A DNA stretch of 64,000 nt from Chloracidobacterium sp. (GCA_016720705.1 JADKKB010000008.1:1-64000); one strand, 5' to 3'; numbered from the stretch's first letter, positions 45,847 through 56,525 are shown. Program-made: numbers and translations. The notes: a model not told the origin generated them from the sequence alone.

Positions 45847-47241
45847 ATGACAAAAGCCCCTGCCAAAATTTTGCTGGTCGATGACGATGAGTCGCTGCGT
45901 CGGGTTCTTGAATTTCAGCTATCGGAGGCCGGGCATTCGGTCGTGAGCGAGAGTGATGGCCGAGAAGCATTGAGGTTCTATTCGGCAGACGACTTTGACT
46001 GCGTGATCACCGATTGGCGCATGCCGAAGATCACGGGGTCGCAGTTGGTCCAACAGGCAACGGCGATCAACAGCGAAGTACCAATCATTGTTATTACCGC
46101 TTTCGGAGATGTCGATACAGCGGTCGAAGCTATGCGCGGCGGGGCCTTTGATTTTATTACAAAACCTTTTAACCGCCAGGAAATTCTGCTAACGGTCGAA
46201 AAAGCCCTAAGATATGGCCACGCTTTAGCGGAGAATCGCCGGCTAAGACGTCAGATTCACGAAGAATTTCGAATCGAGAACGTTATCGGATCATCTGAAA
46301 AGATGCTTCAGGTTTTTGATCTGGTTGAGCGAGTGTCAAAAACAAACGTCACCGTCCTAATCGAAGGTGAGTCGGGAACTGGAAAAGAATTGATCGCGAA
46401 AGGAATACACTTTTCCGGCACGCGCAGAGACAATCCGTTTGTTGCTATCAACTGTGCCGCTATACCCGAAACGCTCATCGAAGCAGAGTTATTCGGATAT
46501 AAAAAAGGTGCTTTCACTGGTGCGGTTGGAGAATCGAGGGGCAAATTTGAGGAAGCCAATGGCGGTACCTTATTCCTTGATGAGATCAGTGCTATGCCTC
46601 TCCAGTCGCAAACACGGCTTTTGAGGGTTCTGCAGGAGCAGGAAGTGACACGCCTAGGCGAAAATACCCCGCGCAAGATAGATGCTCGAATAATTGCTGC
46701 CACCAACGAAAACCTGCCCGATCTTATAAAAGAAAACGCCTTCCGCGAGGATCTTTTCTACCGACTCGCGGTCGTTCCAATCACAATTCCACCGTTGCGT
46801 GAACGCCGTGAGGATTTGCCAGTCTTGACCGAACATTTTGCAACCCGATCTGCGTCGAAACATGGGATAAGACCGCCAAAGATATCGCGCGAGGTATTCA
46901 AGGTATTTTTCGATTACCCATGGATGGGAAACGTTCGCGAATTGGAGAATCTGGTAGAAAGAATGGTTGTTCTTTCGGATGGGGATCCTTTAACTCTTAA
47001 CGACGTCCCGGAAACCGTGAAGAAGCCTTTTTCAACGAAGGGGGAATTGTGGTTCGACCTGCCTTCCGAGCCGATTAATCTAGAGGCCATCGAACGGGAA
47101 ATTATACGTAGTTCGCTTCTTCGGCATAACGGAAATCAGTCGCAAACCTCAAAATATCTAGGTATTACTCGAAGCGCCCTTATATATCGAATACAGAAGT
47201 ACGACTTAGAGGAGTCCGGTCCCAGCATTTCGGACGACTAG
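45847..47241 (+). CDS. NtrC/ZraR-type sigma-54-dependent response regulator
   Basis: 464 residues: receiver domain (ILLVDDDES, phospho-acceptor Asp56 in VITDWRMP, Lys in ITKPF), AAA+ domain with GESGTGKE Walker A and GAFTGA, and a C-terminal Fis-type helix-turn-helix (GNQSQTSKYLGITRSALIYR). Such regulators activate sigma-54 promoters; ZraR, CopR-like and related members control metal efflux. The kinase gene starts at the next base. The nearest targets are the downstream pump genes, though I found no clear -24/-12 site there. Confidence 0.9.
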   Translation: MTKAPAKILLVDDDESLRRVLEFQLSEAGHSVVSESDGREALRFYSADDFDCVITDWRMPKITGSQLVQQATAINSEVPIIVITAFGDVDTAVEAMRGGAFDFITKPFNRQEILLTVEKALRYGHALAENRRLRRQIHEEFRIENVIGSSEKMLQVFDLVERVSKTNVTVLIEGESGTGKELIAKGIHFSGTRRDNPFVAINCAAIPETLIEAELFGYKKGAFTGAVGESRGKFEEANGGTLFLDEISAMPLQSQTRLLRVLQEQEVTRLGENTPRKIDARIIAATNENLPDLIKENAFREDLFYRLAVVPITIPPLRERREDLPVLTEHFATRSASKHGIRPPKISREVFKVFFDYPWMGNVRELENLVERMVVLSDGDPLTLNDVPETVKKPFSTKGELWFDLPSEPINLEAIEREIIRSSLLRHNGNQSQTSKYLGITRSALIYRIQKYDLEESGPSISDD

Positions 47242-48360
47242 ATGGATACGCAGACCTTCAATATCACATCCTCCCGTAACCGTTTGTACGTATGGATTGT
47301 AATTGCAGCGGTGATCATCCTCATTACCGTGCTGCACTTTCTCACGCCTACAGATCAAATCGTTTGGCACGAGATATATCAGCGGATCTACTACGTACCA
47401 ATTATAGCCGCCGCTTTAATATTTGGTCTCAGAGGTGGGCTCGCGGCATCTCTTTTTACAACCATCATTTACTCGCCACATGTTTATTTACATTGGCAAC
47501 ACGGACATTTTGATTACTCCATCAACCAGTATGCCGAAATCGTGATCTTCAATCTCGTTGGCGGGATAATGGGAGCTCTCGGCGACCGTTTAAGAAATGC
47601 CAGGGAACGAGCTGAAAGAAATGCCGAGGAGAAACGAAGGGCTTACGATGAGTTGCAAACAACGTTTCAACAGCTGCTTCAGGCGGAGAAATTAACCTCG
47701 CTCGGAGAACTTTCTGCCGGAATCGTTCATGAGGTCCGCAACCCGCTTGCGTCAATAAAAGGGGCCATCGAAATATTAGAGGACGAGCTGACCGTTGACA
47801 GTCCTCGGCGAGAGTTCGTCGGTCTTGCAAAAGGTGAAATAGATAGGTTAGATCGGCTAGTGGGTGAGTTTCTACGATTCGCACGACCCAACGCACCGTC
47901 TAAAACTCCAACTGATCTTAACGAAATCGTGGACTCAATCACAGGTTTGATCGAGAACGAGGCTTCGTCACAGTCGGTTGAAGTGATTAGAGATCTCCAG
48001 AAGAATCTTCCGCTGATTCTCGTCGATGCCGAGCAGATCAAGCAGGTGATACTAAATTTAGCTATCAACGCTCTACAGGTCATGACCCAGTCAAACGGTG
48101 CCGGTCAGACGATTACGTTTAAAACTTTTCAGCAAGACAGTGATTTTATCGTCCAAGTCACTGACACCGGTTCTGGGGTTGACGAAGAAAATCTCTCGAA
48201 GATTTTCGACCCGTTCTACACGACTAAGGAAAAAGGGGTAGGACTCGGCCTTTCAATTGCTCATAAAATCGCGACCCAACACGGGGGGAAACTTCTTGCC
48301 CAAAACACCTCTGATGGAGCTCTGTTTTCGCTAATCCTTCCAACAACGACAATTGCGTAA
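47242..48360 (+). CDS. Sensor histidine kinase partner
   Basis: 372 residues beginning immediately after the regulator stop. Four hydrophobic segments fill residues 15-120, without a large periplasmic domain, then a coiled linker, the H-box GELSAGIVHEVRNPLAS, and the ATP-binding domain (DTGSGVDEENLSKIFDPFY, GVGLGLSIAHKI). It would phosphorylate the adjacent regulator. The lack of a periplasmic sensor loop suggests sensing in the membrane. Confidence 0.9.
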   Translation: MDTQTFNITSSRNRLYVWIVIAAVIILITVLHFLTPTDQIVWHEIYQRIYYVPIIAAALIFGLRGGLAASLFTTIIYSPHVYLHWQHGHFDYSINQYAEIVIFNLVGGIMGALGDRLRNARERAERNAEEKRRAYDELQTTFQQLLQAEKLTSLGELSAGIVHEVRNPLASIKGAIEILEDELTVDSPRREFVGLAKGEIDRLDRLVGEFLRFARPNAPSKTPTDLNEIVDSITGLIENEASSQSVEVIRDLQKNLPLILVDAEQIKQVILNLAINALQVMTQSNGAGQTITFKTFQQDSDFIVQVTDTGSGVDEENLSKIFDPFYTTKEKGVGLGLSIAHKIATQHGGKLLAQNTSDGALFSLILPTTTIA

Positions 48361-48508
48361 AGAGTGCGGCGTTCCTATTATGCGTTGTGTAGTTTAGCCT
48401 GTTACAACGTCGTCAATAGCACGCCTGAACATGGGGGCGGTTAAGATTCATGCCGCTTTTGATTCGACGGACTAGACAGACCAGTTAAAAATTTGAGACC
48501 ATCGAGTC

Positions 48509-48847
48509 GTGAGAATCGTGACTTACATCTTTGTGGCGTATTTGCTTGTCCTTTCGGTGCAGCCGTGTAAGGACAGCCTATTGCCACGCGACAACCAAGG
48601 TCACCCGGTTCAGAAGGTTGCCCACTTGGACCCGCTTTCGCAGGATAGTGACAGTGATTCCAATGATGATTGTTCGCCGTTTTGTGTCTGCTCATGTTGC
48701 GGAAGCAACCCTGCTCAGACGATCGTCTACTCTGTGGCTGTGACCTTTCCGAAAACCGTTGAGCAAGCGAGTTCTGATTTTTCTCACTACAAAGCCCCTT
48801 ACGAATCCACCCGCTCCTTCTCAATTTGGCAGCCGCCAAAAGCCTAA
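48509..48847 (+). CDS. Small Cys-rich secreted protein
   Basis: 112 residues; signal-like N-terminus (IFVAYLLVLSVQPCKDS), then an acidic stretch and the Cys cluster DDCSPFCVCSCCG. It looks like the small uncharacterised secreted proteins found next to CusABC operons (DUF6660-like). It opens the second pump operon and might bind metal. Confidence 0.55.
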   Translation: MRIVTYIFVAYLLVLSVQPCKDSLLPRDNQGHPVQKVAHLDPLSQDSDSDSNDDCSPFCVCSCCGSNPAQTIVYSVAVTFPKTVEQASSDFSHYKAPYESTRSFSIWQPPKA

Positions 48848-48935
48848 CTCAAATACCATTGATGCGCCTTTATTTGGCTAGTGTGCGAATCCGCGCCTAG
48901 CAGGCTAGCAGATTGTTTTTGAGATAGGTTTATAA

Positions 48936-50324
48936 ATGTTCAAAAAATTATTGTACGTGGTCGTCGTTACGACGGCGGCTACTGCGTATTCGCAGGAGAA
49001 TACCAGAGCGAATGCGTTCGATATCGGATCAACTAGTATCGCTTCGCAACCGGCGGCGAGCTTACCTGAAAAACGGCTAGTGGCACCGTTTGCCAATCGC
49101 TATCACAACCAAACGGACGGCATTTCTCTTGCCGAGATCGTACGTCTTGCGGTAGCGAGTAACGGAAATATCAAGATCGCCCAGCTTGAGATCGAAAAAG
49201 CCAGAGCCCGGCTTACGCAAGCCGGGCTGCGCTCGAATCCGACACTCGAGGTTGAGCAGTCAACCGGAAGGATAGTGGGTTCGCCTGGAGATCGCGAGTT
49301 GAGCGTTGGCTTTTCTCTGCCGGTCGATGTTTACGGACAGCGGCAAAAGCGGATCGATCTCGCGCGAGCGGAGATCACATTACGCGAAGCGGAACTTACA
49401 ACTCGACAGCGTGAGGTCACCGGTCAGGTTCTTAATACCTATGCCGAAGCACTTGCGGCTTTAAAAGAATTACAGGTATTGGACGACCTGTTGGAACTGG
49501 ACACACAGACGGTTCGTTTTGTGCAGACTCGGGTCAACGAGGGCGAAACCGCTCCTCTGGAATTGAGTCTCCTGCAAACCGAGGTCGAGCGGCTTCGGGC
49601 ACGACGCGAGATCGCAGACGGCAACATCCAAACAGCGTTAACCAGACTAAAATTCTATGCCGGTGTCGCTTACGACCAGCCGCTAAAGCTACGCGAGGAA
49701 ATTTCCGCAGCTCAAATTCCACAATTGCCTACAACAAGCGAAACCGGCATCTCGCTCGCTCTAAGGTCGAGACCCGAATTGCGAGTTGCAGAGCTCGAAG
49801 AACAACTCGCGAGCGCTGGGCTTCGGCTCGTTCGTTCACAGAGTAAGCCGGATGTCACAGCGTACACGCGTTACACGCAAGGGCGTTCGAGTATTGATCT
49901 GCCGGTTGGATCATTTCCGCAGAGTACCGATCGCAGCCTTACATTCGGCGTTTCGATCGGATTGCCGATCTTCGACAAAAAGCAGGGAGCCAAAGCTGAA
50001 GCCGAAATAGCAATTCGCCAAGCCCAGGAGAGACGCTCGTTTGCCGAAGCGATAATTCGAAACGAAGTTGTCACGGCCTTTCAGCGCATCGAGTCGGCAA
50101 AACGGGCTTTACGAACGCTTGAAACAACGGTGATTCCCCGCTCATTAGAAAACATCGAAACGATCCGAAAGGTCTATGAGCTAGGACAGCTAAAGATCAC
50201 CGACCTCATTGCCGAGCAGCGAAAATTGCTTGATGCCAATCGCGACCTAACCGAAGCACTAACCTTACGATATCGTTCGCAAGCCGAACTTTTCATCGCC
50301 ATCGGAGCCAACTTAGAGAACTAA
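48936..50324 (+). CDS. CusC/CzcC-type outer-membrane efflux factor (second pump)
   Basis: 462 residues of the TolC family. Two OEP repeats: GLRSNPTLEVEQSTG, SLPVDVYGQRQKRIDLA, IGLPIFDKKQGAKAEAEIAI and ITDLIAEQRKLLDANRDL. The N-terminal signal is VVVVTTAATAYSQ. It is 8 bases before the adaptor start. Confidence 0.9.
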   Translation: MFKKLLYVVVVTTAATAYSQENTRANAFDIGSTSIASQPAASLPEKRLVAPFANRYHNQTDGISLAEIVRLAVASNGNIKIAQLEIEKARARLTQAGLRSNPTLEVEQSTGRIVGSPGDRELSVGFSLPVDVYGQRQKRIDLARAEITLREAELTTRQREVTGQVLNTYAEALAALKELQVLDDLLELDTQTVRFVQTRVNEGETAPLELSLLQTEVERLRARREIADGNIQTALTRLKFYAGVAYDQPLKLREEISAAQIPQLPTTSETGISLALRSRPELRVAELEEQLASAGLRLVRSQSKPDVTAYTRYTQGRSSIDLPVGSFPQSTDRSLTFGVSIGLPIFDKKQGAKAEAEIAIRQAQERRSFAEAIIRNEVVTAFQRIESAKRALRTLETTVIPRSLENIETIRKVYELGQLKITDLIAEQRKLLDANRDLTEALTLRYRSQAELFIAIGANLEN

Positions 50325-50331
50325 AAATATT

Positions 50332-51828
50332 ATGTCTGATCTAAATATAAATGAGCAGAACGAGCATCACCAGAACGACGAAGCGGAACTAGACCGTCTC
50401 GAATCGAACCTAGAGAACGACGGAGATCGCAACCCTAAGATCCCGACGACGAGGGGATCACTCGTGGCATGGATAATAACCGCGGCGGTAGTCGGGCTTA
50501 TCGCGATCATTGGGGTTGCGTGGATCGTTAGTAAGAACTCCGCCAGCGGCGACAAAGCGGCCACTGAGGAACATAAAGAAGAGCCGGGACATTCTGAGGA
50601 CGAGAAGGGCAAGGAAGTAAAACTCGATCCTGAAATGCTCACATCTGCCGGTATCGTAACGGAATCAGTAACCCAGCGACCTGCCATTGCCAGATTGATG
50701 GTAACGGGTGCTGTCGAGTTGAATCCTGAGACAACCGAAATGGCGACGGCACTGGTTGGCGGTCGGATCGAAAAAGTTTTCTACGGTGTTGGTGACAATG
50801 TTCAGAAGGGAGCAGTGCTTGCCGTTATTTCGAGTCCGCAGCTTGCTCAAATGCACGGCAAAATGCACGAGGCTAAGACGAAATATGAACTGGCCCAACG
50901 CAACCTTTCACGTGTTCAGAAAGCTGAGAACCGCGTTGCAGTATTGCAGGCGAAAGCCCGGCTGGATGAAGCCGACGCTACCTTGAAAAGGACAAAGCGG
51001 CTGATCGAGCTCGGTGCCGGAGCCGGAAAAGATCTAATGACAGCCGAGACCGCGTACAGAACCGCCAAAGCAGATTTCGATTTTCAATCCAATATCGCTC
51101 TAAATAAAGAATTACAGGAATCACAGGCGGAGGTTGAAACCGCCAGGGTTGATCTCAAACACATAGAGGACGAATTACGTTCGCTCGGCGTTCCTGTCGA
51201 ATCGAACAAAACGGACGATCATCGTAGCGATACGTCGCTCGTTTCCTTAAGATCCCCACTTTCCGGTGTCGTCACCGAAAGAAAATTCAATGCCGGTGCA
51301 GGTATCGAAGCGGCAGTTCCCATATTTTCTATTTCAAATCTCGGCACTGTTTATGTCATCGCAAATGTTCCTGAAGCGAACATGGCGAGGCTCCGGGTTG
51401 GTTCCGTTGCGGAGATCACGTCGCCTGCTATCGGCACGGTCAGCGGACGCGTGTCATACATTGATCCGCAGTTGGACGAGACAACTAGAACCGGACGTGT
51501 TCGGCTTGAGGTTCCAAATGTCCAGGGTAAATTACGGGCTGGTATGTTCGCTGAGGTTGGTTTTTACACGGGAACAAATGAAGCTACGGGCGAGGAACTA
51601 GTTGTGCCTTCGGCCGCAGTACAGCGAACGGGGGACAAAACGATAGTGTTTGTTCCACGCGACGATGAACCGGGTGCATTTGAGGTCCGAGAGATCGAGG
51701 CCGGAGCCGATATCAACGGCTACACGAAAGTCATCGAAGGCCTAAAACTCGGGGAAAAGGTCACCACGAAGGGCAGCTTTACATTAAAGACGCAGCTCGA
51801 AAAAGGAGCGTTGGGAGACGATCACTAA
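50332..51828 (+). CDS. CzcB/CusB-type periplasmic adaptor (second pump)
   Basis: 498 residues, intact. A cytosolic N-terminus and one membrane anchor (about 43-64, LVAWIITAAVVGLIAIIGVA), a short charged His/Glu/Lys linker, a lipoyl half VGGRIEKVFYGVGDNVQKGA, a coiled-coil hairpin (170-260), SPLSGVVTERKFNAGAGIE, and the membrane-proximal domain ending EGLKLGEKVTTKGSFTLKT. Links pump and outer-membrane factor. The pump gene follows after 4 bases. Confidence 0.9.
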   Translation: MSDLNINEQNEHHQNDEAELDRLESNLENDGDRNPKIPTTRGSLVAWIITAAVVGLIAIIGVAWIVSKNSASGDKAATEEHKEEPGHSEDEKGKEVKLDPEMLTSAGIVTESVTQRPAIARLMVTGAVELNPETTEMATALVGGRIEKVFYGVGDNVQKGAVLAVISSPQLAQMHGKMHEAKTKYELAQRNLSRVQKAENRVAVLQAKARLDEADATLKRTKRLIELGAGAGKDLMTAETAYRTAKADFDFQSNIALNKELQESQAEVETARVDLKHIEDELRSLGVPVESNKTDDHRSDTSLVSLRSPLSGVVTERKFNAGAGIEAAVPIFSISNLGTVYVIANVPEANMARLRVGSVAEITSPAIGTVSGRVSYIDPQLDETTRTGRVRLEVPNVQGKLRAGMFAEVGFYTGTNEATGEELVVPSAAVQRTGDKTIVFVPRDDEPGAFEVREIEAGADINGYTKVIEGLKLGEKVTTKGSFTLKTQLEKGALGDDH

Positions 51829-51832
51829 AAAT

Positions 51833-54800
51833 ATGATCAACGCATTAATTCGATTTTCCATTGCTCAGAAGCTGATAGTTCTTCTGCTCGTCGCGATCAT
51901 GGCGGCCGCCGGGGCTTACAGTCTTATTAATCTACCGATCGACGCCGTGCCTGATGTCACCAATGTTCAGGTTCAGGTTTTGACCAACGCTCCAAGTCTT
52001 GCACCGCTGGAGATCGAACGCCAGATCACCTTTCCGATCGAAGTTGCGATGTCGGGCATACCGGGCGTCGAAGAAATTCGTTCGGTTTCGAAGTTCGGCA
52101 TATCGAACGTAACCATCGTTTTCGAAGAGTCGACCGATATCTATTTCGCACGCCAGCTAATTCTCGAACGCATGGCGACCGCTCGCGAGAATATTCCGCC
52201 GAGCATCGGTTCGCCCGAAATGGGGCCAATAGCTACCGGCCTGGGCGAGATCTACCAGTACGAAGTTCGAGCGGAACCCGGAAGCAATTATACGGCGACG
52301 GATCTCAGGACGATTCACGACTGGAATATTCGCCGACAGTTGATGGGCGTTCCGGGTGTGACGGAAGTTAATTCGCACGGCGGCTACGGCAAACAGTACG
52401 AAGTCCGTCTGTCACCCGAAAAACTGCAATCATATGGATTGACGCTAAGCGATGTTCACGATGCGGTCATGGCAAATAATGGTACGGTCGGCGGAGGCTA
52501 CATCGCGAAAGGGGCCGAGCAGTATCTGCTGCGTGGTGTCGGACTCGTCGAAAGATGGATGACATTACGAATATCGTGGTCAAAACCGGCAAAGAAGGCG
52601 TTCCCGTCTTTGTGCGTGATCTTGGGGAAGTAGTAGAAGGTCAAAGCATTCGTCAAGGTGCGGTTTCCACAAATGGCGAGGGCGAGATCGTGTCTGGTAT
52701 GGCGATCATGCTGAAAGGCGAGAACTCGCGAGTTGTGGCTGAAAGAGTCAAGGCAAAGATCGATGAGATCAAGACGACTCTGCCGAAGGGCGTGACCATC
52801 GAACCATTTTATGACCGAACCTCGTTAGTTAAACGCGCGATCTGGACAGTTGAAAAGAATCTGCTAGAAGGTGCAGCGTTGGTGATCTTTGTGTTGCTCC
52901 TTTTGCTTGGCAACTGGCGTGGCGCTTTGCTTGTCGCGACTATCATTCCATTATCGATGTTGTTTGCCGCGATATTGATGCGAGCTTTCAATGTATCGGG
53001 GAACCTGATGAGTTTGGGGGCATTGGATTTTGGGTTGATCGTTGACGGAGCCGTCGTCATGGTCGAGAACGTGGTTCGCCGCCGCGCCGAGGCACAGCAC
53101 GAGAAATCACGAGAGCCACCGGAACGCACTATCCTCGAAGCCTGTCTCGAAGTCGCGCGTCCAGTAGTGTTCGCCGTGGCAATCATCGGTATCGTTTATC
53201 TTCCGATCCTTAGTCTTCGGGGAATCGAGGGCAAGATGTTCGTTCCAATGGCTTTGACTGTGATCTTCGCGCTTCTCGGATCTCTTCTGCTCTCGCTGAC
53301 CTACGTTCCGGCAATGTTGGCCTTGACGCTAAAGGGCAATGTTTCAGAATCGGAGAGTTTTCTTATTCGTTGGGCGAAACAAATCTACAGGCCATCGCTC
53401 GCATTTGTGATGAAGTTTCGGGCACAGGTTTTGGCGATTGCGGTTACGGTCGTTGTGATCTCTGGAATCATTTTCCCATATCTTGGCGGCGAATTTATTC
53501 CGCGTCTCGATGAAGGCGATATTTTGGTCGAAGCAATAAGTTTGCCAAGTGTTTCTCTCGATCAGTCAATGGTCATGACGACTGCCGTTGAAAAATCACT
53601 CAAGGTCTACCCAGAGGTCAAGACAATCGTATCGAAGTGCGGAGCACCAGCAGTAGCGACGGATTCAATGAGTTTGAATCAGTGCGATGTATTCGTGATG
53701 CTCAATCCGATCGAAGAATGGAAGTCAGGCTGGTCGAAAGAAAAGCTGATCGAGGAGATGTCTAAAAAGCTCGAAGCCGAAGTCCCAGGTGCGGCATCTT
53801 TTGGTTTCATGCAGCCGATCGAGATGCGCGTCAACGAACTTATCGCCGGAACACGAGGCGACGTTGCGATCAAGCTCTTTGGCGACGATCTACAGGTACT
53901 AGCCGACAAGGGCGAAGAGATCGAAAAGGTTTTAGCAACAATACAGGGTGCGGAAGAAACAAAGGTGGAGGTTACGACGGGTTTGCCTCAATTGCAGATC
54001 AAGCCGGACCGTGCGGCCATTGCACGATACGGGATCAATGTCGAAGATGTCAACGAACTGGTCGAAGCGATCTTTGCCGGGAAGAAGGCGGGCGAGGTTT
54101 TCGAAGGCGAGCAACGTTTTGACATTGTTCTGCGTTTGAACGAAGACGCGAGCAAATCTGTCGAGTCGGTTCGAGCGTTGATCCTAACCGCTCCAAATGG
54201 GCAACGCGTGCCCCTCGCACAAGTTGCCGATATCGCACTTGTCGAAGGGGCCGCACAAATATCTCGTGAAGCAACGCGGCGCCGGATCGTCGTATCGACT
54301 AATGTCCGTCAACGCGACATTGCAAGTTTCGTAACCGAAGCAAAAGAAAAGATCGGTAAGGAAGTGACACTTCCGCCCGGATATTATTTGCAATGGGGCG
54401 GAGCTTTCGAAAACCTCGAGCGGGCGACTAGTCGATTGCTGATAGTGGTGCCGATTGCATTGTTTTTGATCTTTGTGATGTTGTTCTCGACGTTCGGCTC
54501 GGCAAAGCAGGCGCTAATGATCTATACCGGAATTCCGTTTGCGATCGTTGGTGGCGTTGTGGCGTTGGCCTTGCGGGGAATGCCATTTTCGATTTCCGCA
54601 GGCGTTGGGTTTATCGCATTATTTGGCGTTGCCGTTCTAAACGGTGTTGTGATGGTCAGTTTCATCAACCATCTCCGCGAAGAAGGAAAATCGGTGCTCG
54701 ACGCCGTTAACGACGGGGCCATGACGCGATTGCGTCCGGTACTTATGACGGCTCTGGTTGCCAGCCTCGGGTTTATTCCGATGGCGTTAGCAACTTCGGC

Positions 54801-54939
54801 GGGGGCGGAAGTTCAGCGGCCGCTTGCCACAGTTGTGATTGGCGGACTCATAACATCAACACTGTTGACTCTATTGATCTTGCCGACGCTTTACGCATGG
54901 TTTGAGAAGGATGTCGAGGGAGAGTTCACGGAGGGATAA
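51833..54939 (+). CDS. HME-RND transporter, CzcA/CusA family (second pump, one frameshift)
   Basis: The frames 51833-52633 and 52555-54939 join at about 52550 (the GAAAGATGGATGAC stretch lacks one base). Joined length is about 1,035 residues, normal. Motifs: LPIDAVPDVTNVQVQV, SLGALDFGLIVDGAVVMVEN (proton-relay Asp in TM4), GGEFIPRLDEGDILVEA, FGFMQPIEMRVNELI and SAGVGFIALFGVAVLNGVVM. The RLDEGD motif and the motifs around it are nearer to CzcA/CnrA (Zn/Co/Cd) than to CusA. The next gene overlaps nothing and starts 2 bases later. Confidence 0.9.
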
Positions 54940-54940
54940 A

Positions 54941-55246
54941 ATGATGATGAAACTAATTATCGCGATAGTGCGGCCGTTCACGGTTGAGAAGATCGTAAAT
55001 GCGTTTGAGGACATTGAGGGCTTTCCGGGAATGACGGTGATCGATTCCGAAGGTTTCGGCCAGCGGTTGCGAACTTCTGCCTATGACGCGCTAGATCCGT
55101 TCAAGCCAAACAAACGGATCGAGGTAGCGGCGAGCGAGGAAATGGTTGAGGCGATAGTCGCGGCCATCAGGCACAACGCTCACACGGGGAAGAAGGGAGA
55201 CGGCATCATAACCGTTGTTCCCATTGAATCGGTTACGTTGATCTAA
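54941..55246 (+). CDS. PII-like (PII-NG type) protein linked to metal efflux
   Basis: From ATG 54941 (GGAGGG site just before) 101 residues: MKLIIAIVRPFTVEKIVNAF, then DSEGFGQRLRTS and KRIEVAASEEMVEAIV, ending GDGIITVVPIESVTLI. This is a PII-type fold with the IVRPF and GDG-x2-TV signatures, but without the uridylylated Tyr of the T-loop in usual context. PII-NG proteins are known to be encoded beside CusA/CzcA pumps. It probably senses or regulates the pump. Confidence 0.8.
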   Translation: MMMKLIIAIVRPFTVEKIVNAFEDIEGFPGMTVIDSEGFGQRLRTSAYDALDPFKPNKRIEVAASEEMVEAIVAAIRHNAHTGKKGDGIITVVPIESVTLI

Positions 55247-55258
55247 TCAACGGAATTT

Positions 55259-55459
55259 ATGTCGTCTGCGAACCCAGTTCACATGCTCATCGGAGCGGTC
55301 ATCGGAACGTCCTTGATCTTCGGACTGACCTGGCTGATGCTCTTCCTGAATAAACGCGGATTCAAGACGCACCCGAGCGAGAAAAGGTTAAGCCGGTACA
55401 AGCGGCTGGGACAAGCAAAGGCGGAGAAAAGACGAAGAAATCGAAGGTACAGATTCTAG
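55259..55459 (+). CDS. Small basic single-span membrane protein
   Basis: 66 residues: one hydrophobic helix (about 9-30, LIGAVIGTSLIFGLTWLMLFL) and a strongly basic tail (RLGQAKAEKRRRNRRYRF). No family recognised. It lies between the PII-like and CDF genes and may be an accessory subunit. Confidence 0.5.
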   Translation: MSSANPVHMLIGAVIGTSLIFGLTWLMLFLNKRGFKTHPSEKRLSRYKRLGQAKAEKRRRNRRYRF

Positions 55460-55468
55460 GTACGAAAT

Positions 55469-56365
55469 ATGGGACACGGACACACACACCAAGTATCGGC
55501 GGCGGGCAGAAACAAAAAGCCATTGATGATGGTCTTTTGCCTGACGTTCTTCTATTTGATCGTTGAGGTAATTGGCGGGTTTTGGACGGGAAGTCTAGCG
55601 TTGTTAGCCGATGCCGGGCATATGCTGACGGATGTTGCGGGCGTCGGTTTGGCGTTACTCGCTATTTGGTTTGCAGAAAAACCAGCATCACCGGAACGAA
55701 CGTATGGCTATTACCGTGTCGAAATACTCGCGGCTCTTACTAACGCAGTAGTTTTGATCTTCATATCGCTCTACATTCTTTACGAAGCATACGAACGATT
55801 CAAAAACCCGCCCGAAGTGCAAAGTGCCGGAATGCTCGCGGTCGCATCCGTTGGCCTTGTGATAAACATTGCCGGAGTCTTTATTTTGCGTTCCGGCTCA
55901 AAGGAAAGCCTGAATATGAAGGGAGCATATTTCGAGGTTTTGTCGGATATGCTCACGTCTGTCGGGGTGATAATCGCCGGAATAATCATGCTCACGACCG
56001 GATGGTATTATGCCGATCCGTTAATTTCCGCGGGAATCGGCCTGTTTATCTTGCCGCGAACGTGGACGTTACTGAAAGATGCCGTTGCTGTCTTGCTGGA
56101 AGGTACGCCGTCTGACGTAAACATTGCGAACGTGCGAGACAAACTTTCAAAGATCGAAGGCGTTGCCGAGATTCACGACCTTCACGTATGGTCGCTTACC
56201 TCGGGCGTAAATGCCTTAAGCGTCCACGCCGTGCTTGCCGAGGGAGCCGAACATGACGATGTTCTGAAACGCGTTCACGATTCATGCACGAGCGAATTTA
56301 AGATCGCGCACGTAACCGCCCAAACAGAACGCGAGGGCTTTGCGTGTCACGAGACACACATATAA
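55469..56365 (+). CDS. czcD: CDF/CzcD-type cation diffusion facilitator
   Basis: 298 residues; His-rich start MGHGHTHQ, six membrane helices, TM2 motif ALLADAGHMLTDV (HxxxD) and TM5 MKGAYFEVLSDMLTSVG with the Asp of the zinc site. The C-terminal cytosolic domain (about 205-298: EIHDLHVWSLTSGVNALSVH) is the usual regulatory part. Exports Zn, Co or Cd from the cytosol by proton exchange. Confidence 0.9.
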   Translation: MGHGHTHQVSAAGRNKKPLMMVFCLTFFYLIVEVIGGFWTGSLALLADAGHMLTDVAGVGLALLAIWFAEKPASPERTYGYYRVEILAALTNAVVLIFISLYILYEAYERFKNPPEVQSAGMLAVASVGLVINIAGVFILRSGSKESLNMKGAYFEVLSDMLTSVGVIIAGIIMLTTGWYYADPLISAGIGLFILPRTWTLLKDAVAVLLEGTPSDVNIANVRDKLSKIEGVAEIHDLHVWSLTSGVNALSVHAVLAEGAEHDDVLKRVHDSCTSEFKIAHVTAQTEREGFACHETHI

Positions 56366-56372
56366 GAATGCA

Positions 56373-56525
56373 ATGGAACAAGAAGCAGACTTTTTTCATG
56401 TTTTTACTCAACATCAACTTATAATTTTCGTAGGTGCGAGTTTACTGATTATTGCCATGTCAATTGGTATAGGTATTCTTATCGGTAAGCGGTCAGAGAG
56501 GCGTTCGAAGGGAGGTTCAAAATGA
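56373..56525 (+). CDS. Small single-span membrane protein
   Basis: 50 residues with one transmembrane helix (LIIFVGASLLIIAMSIGIGILIG) and a basic tail ending GGSK. Its stop overlaps the next ATG (ATGA), so the two are co-translated. Confidence 0.45.
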   Translation: MEQEADFFHVFTQHQLIIFVGASLLIIAMSIGIGILIGKRSERRSKGGSK

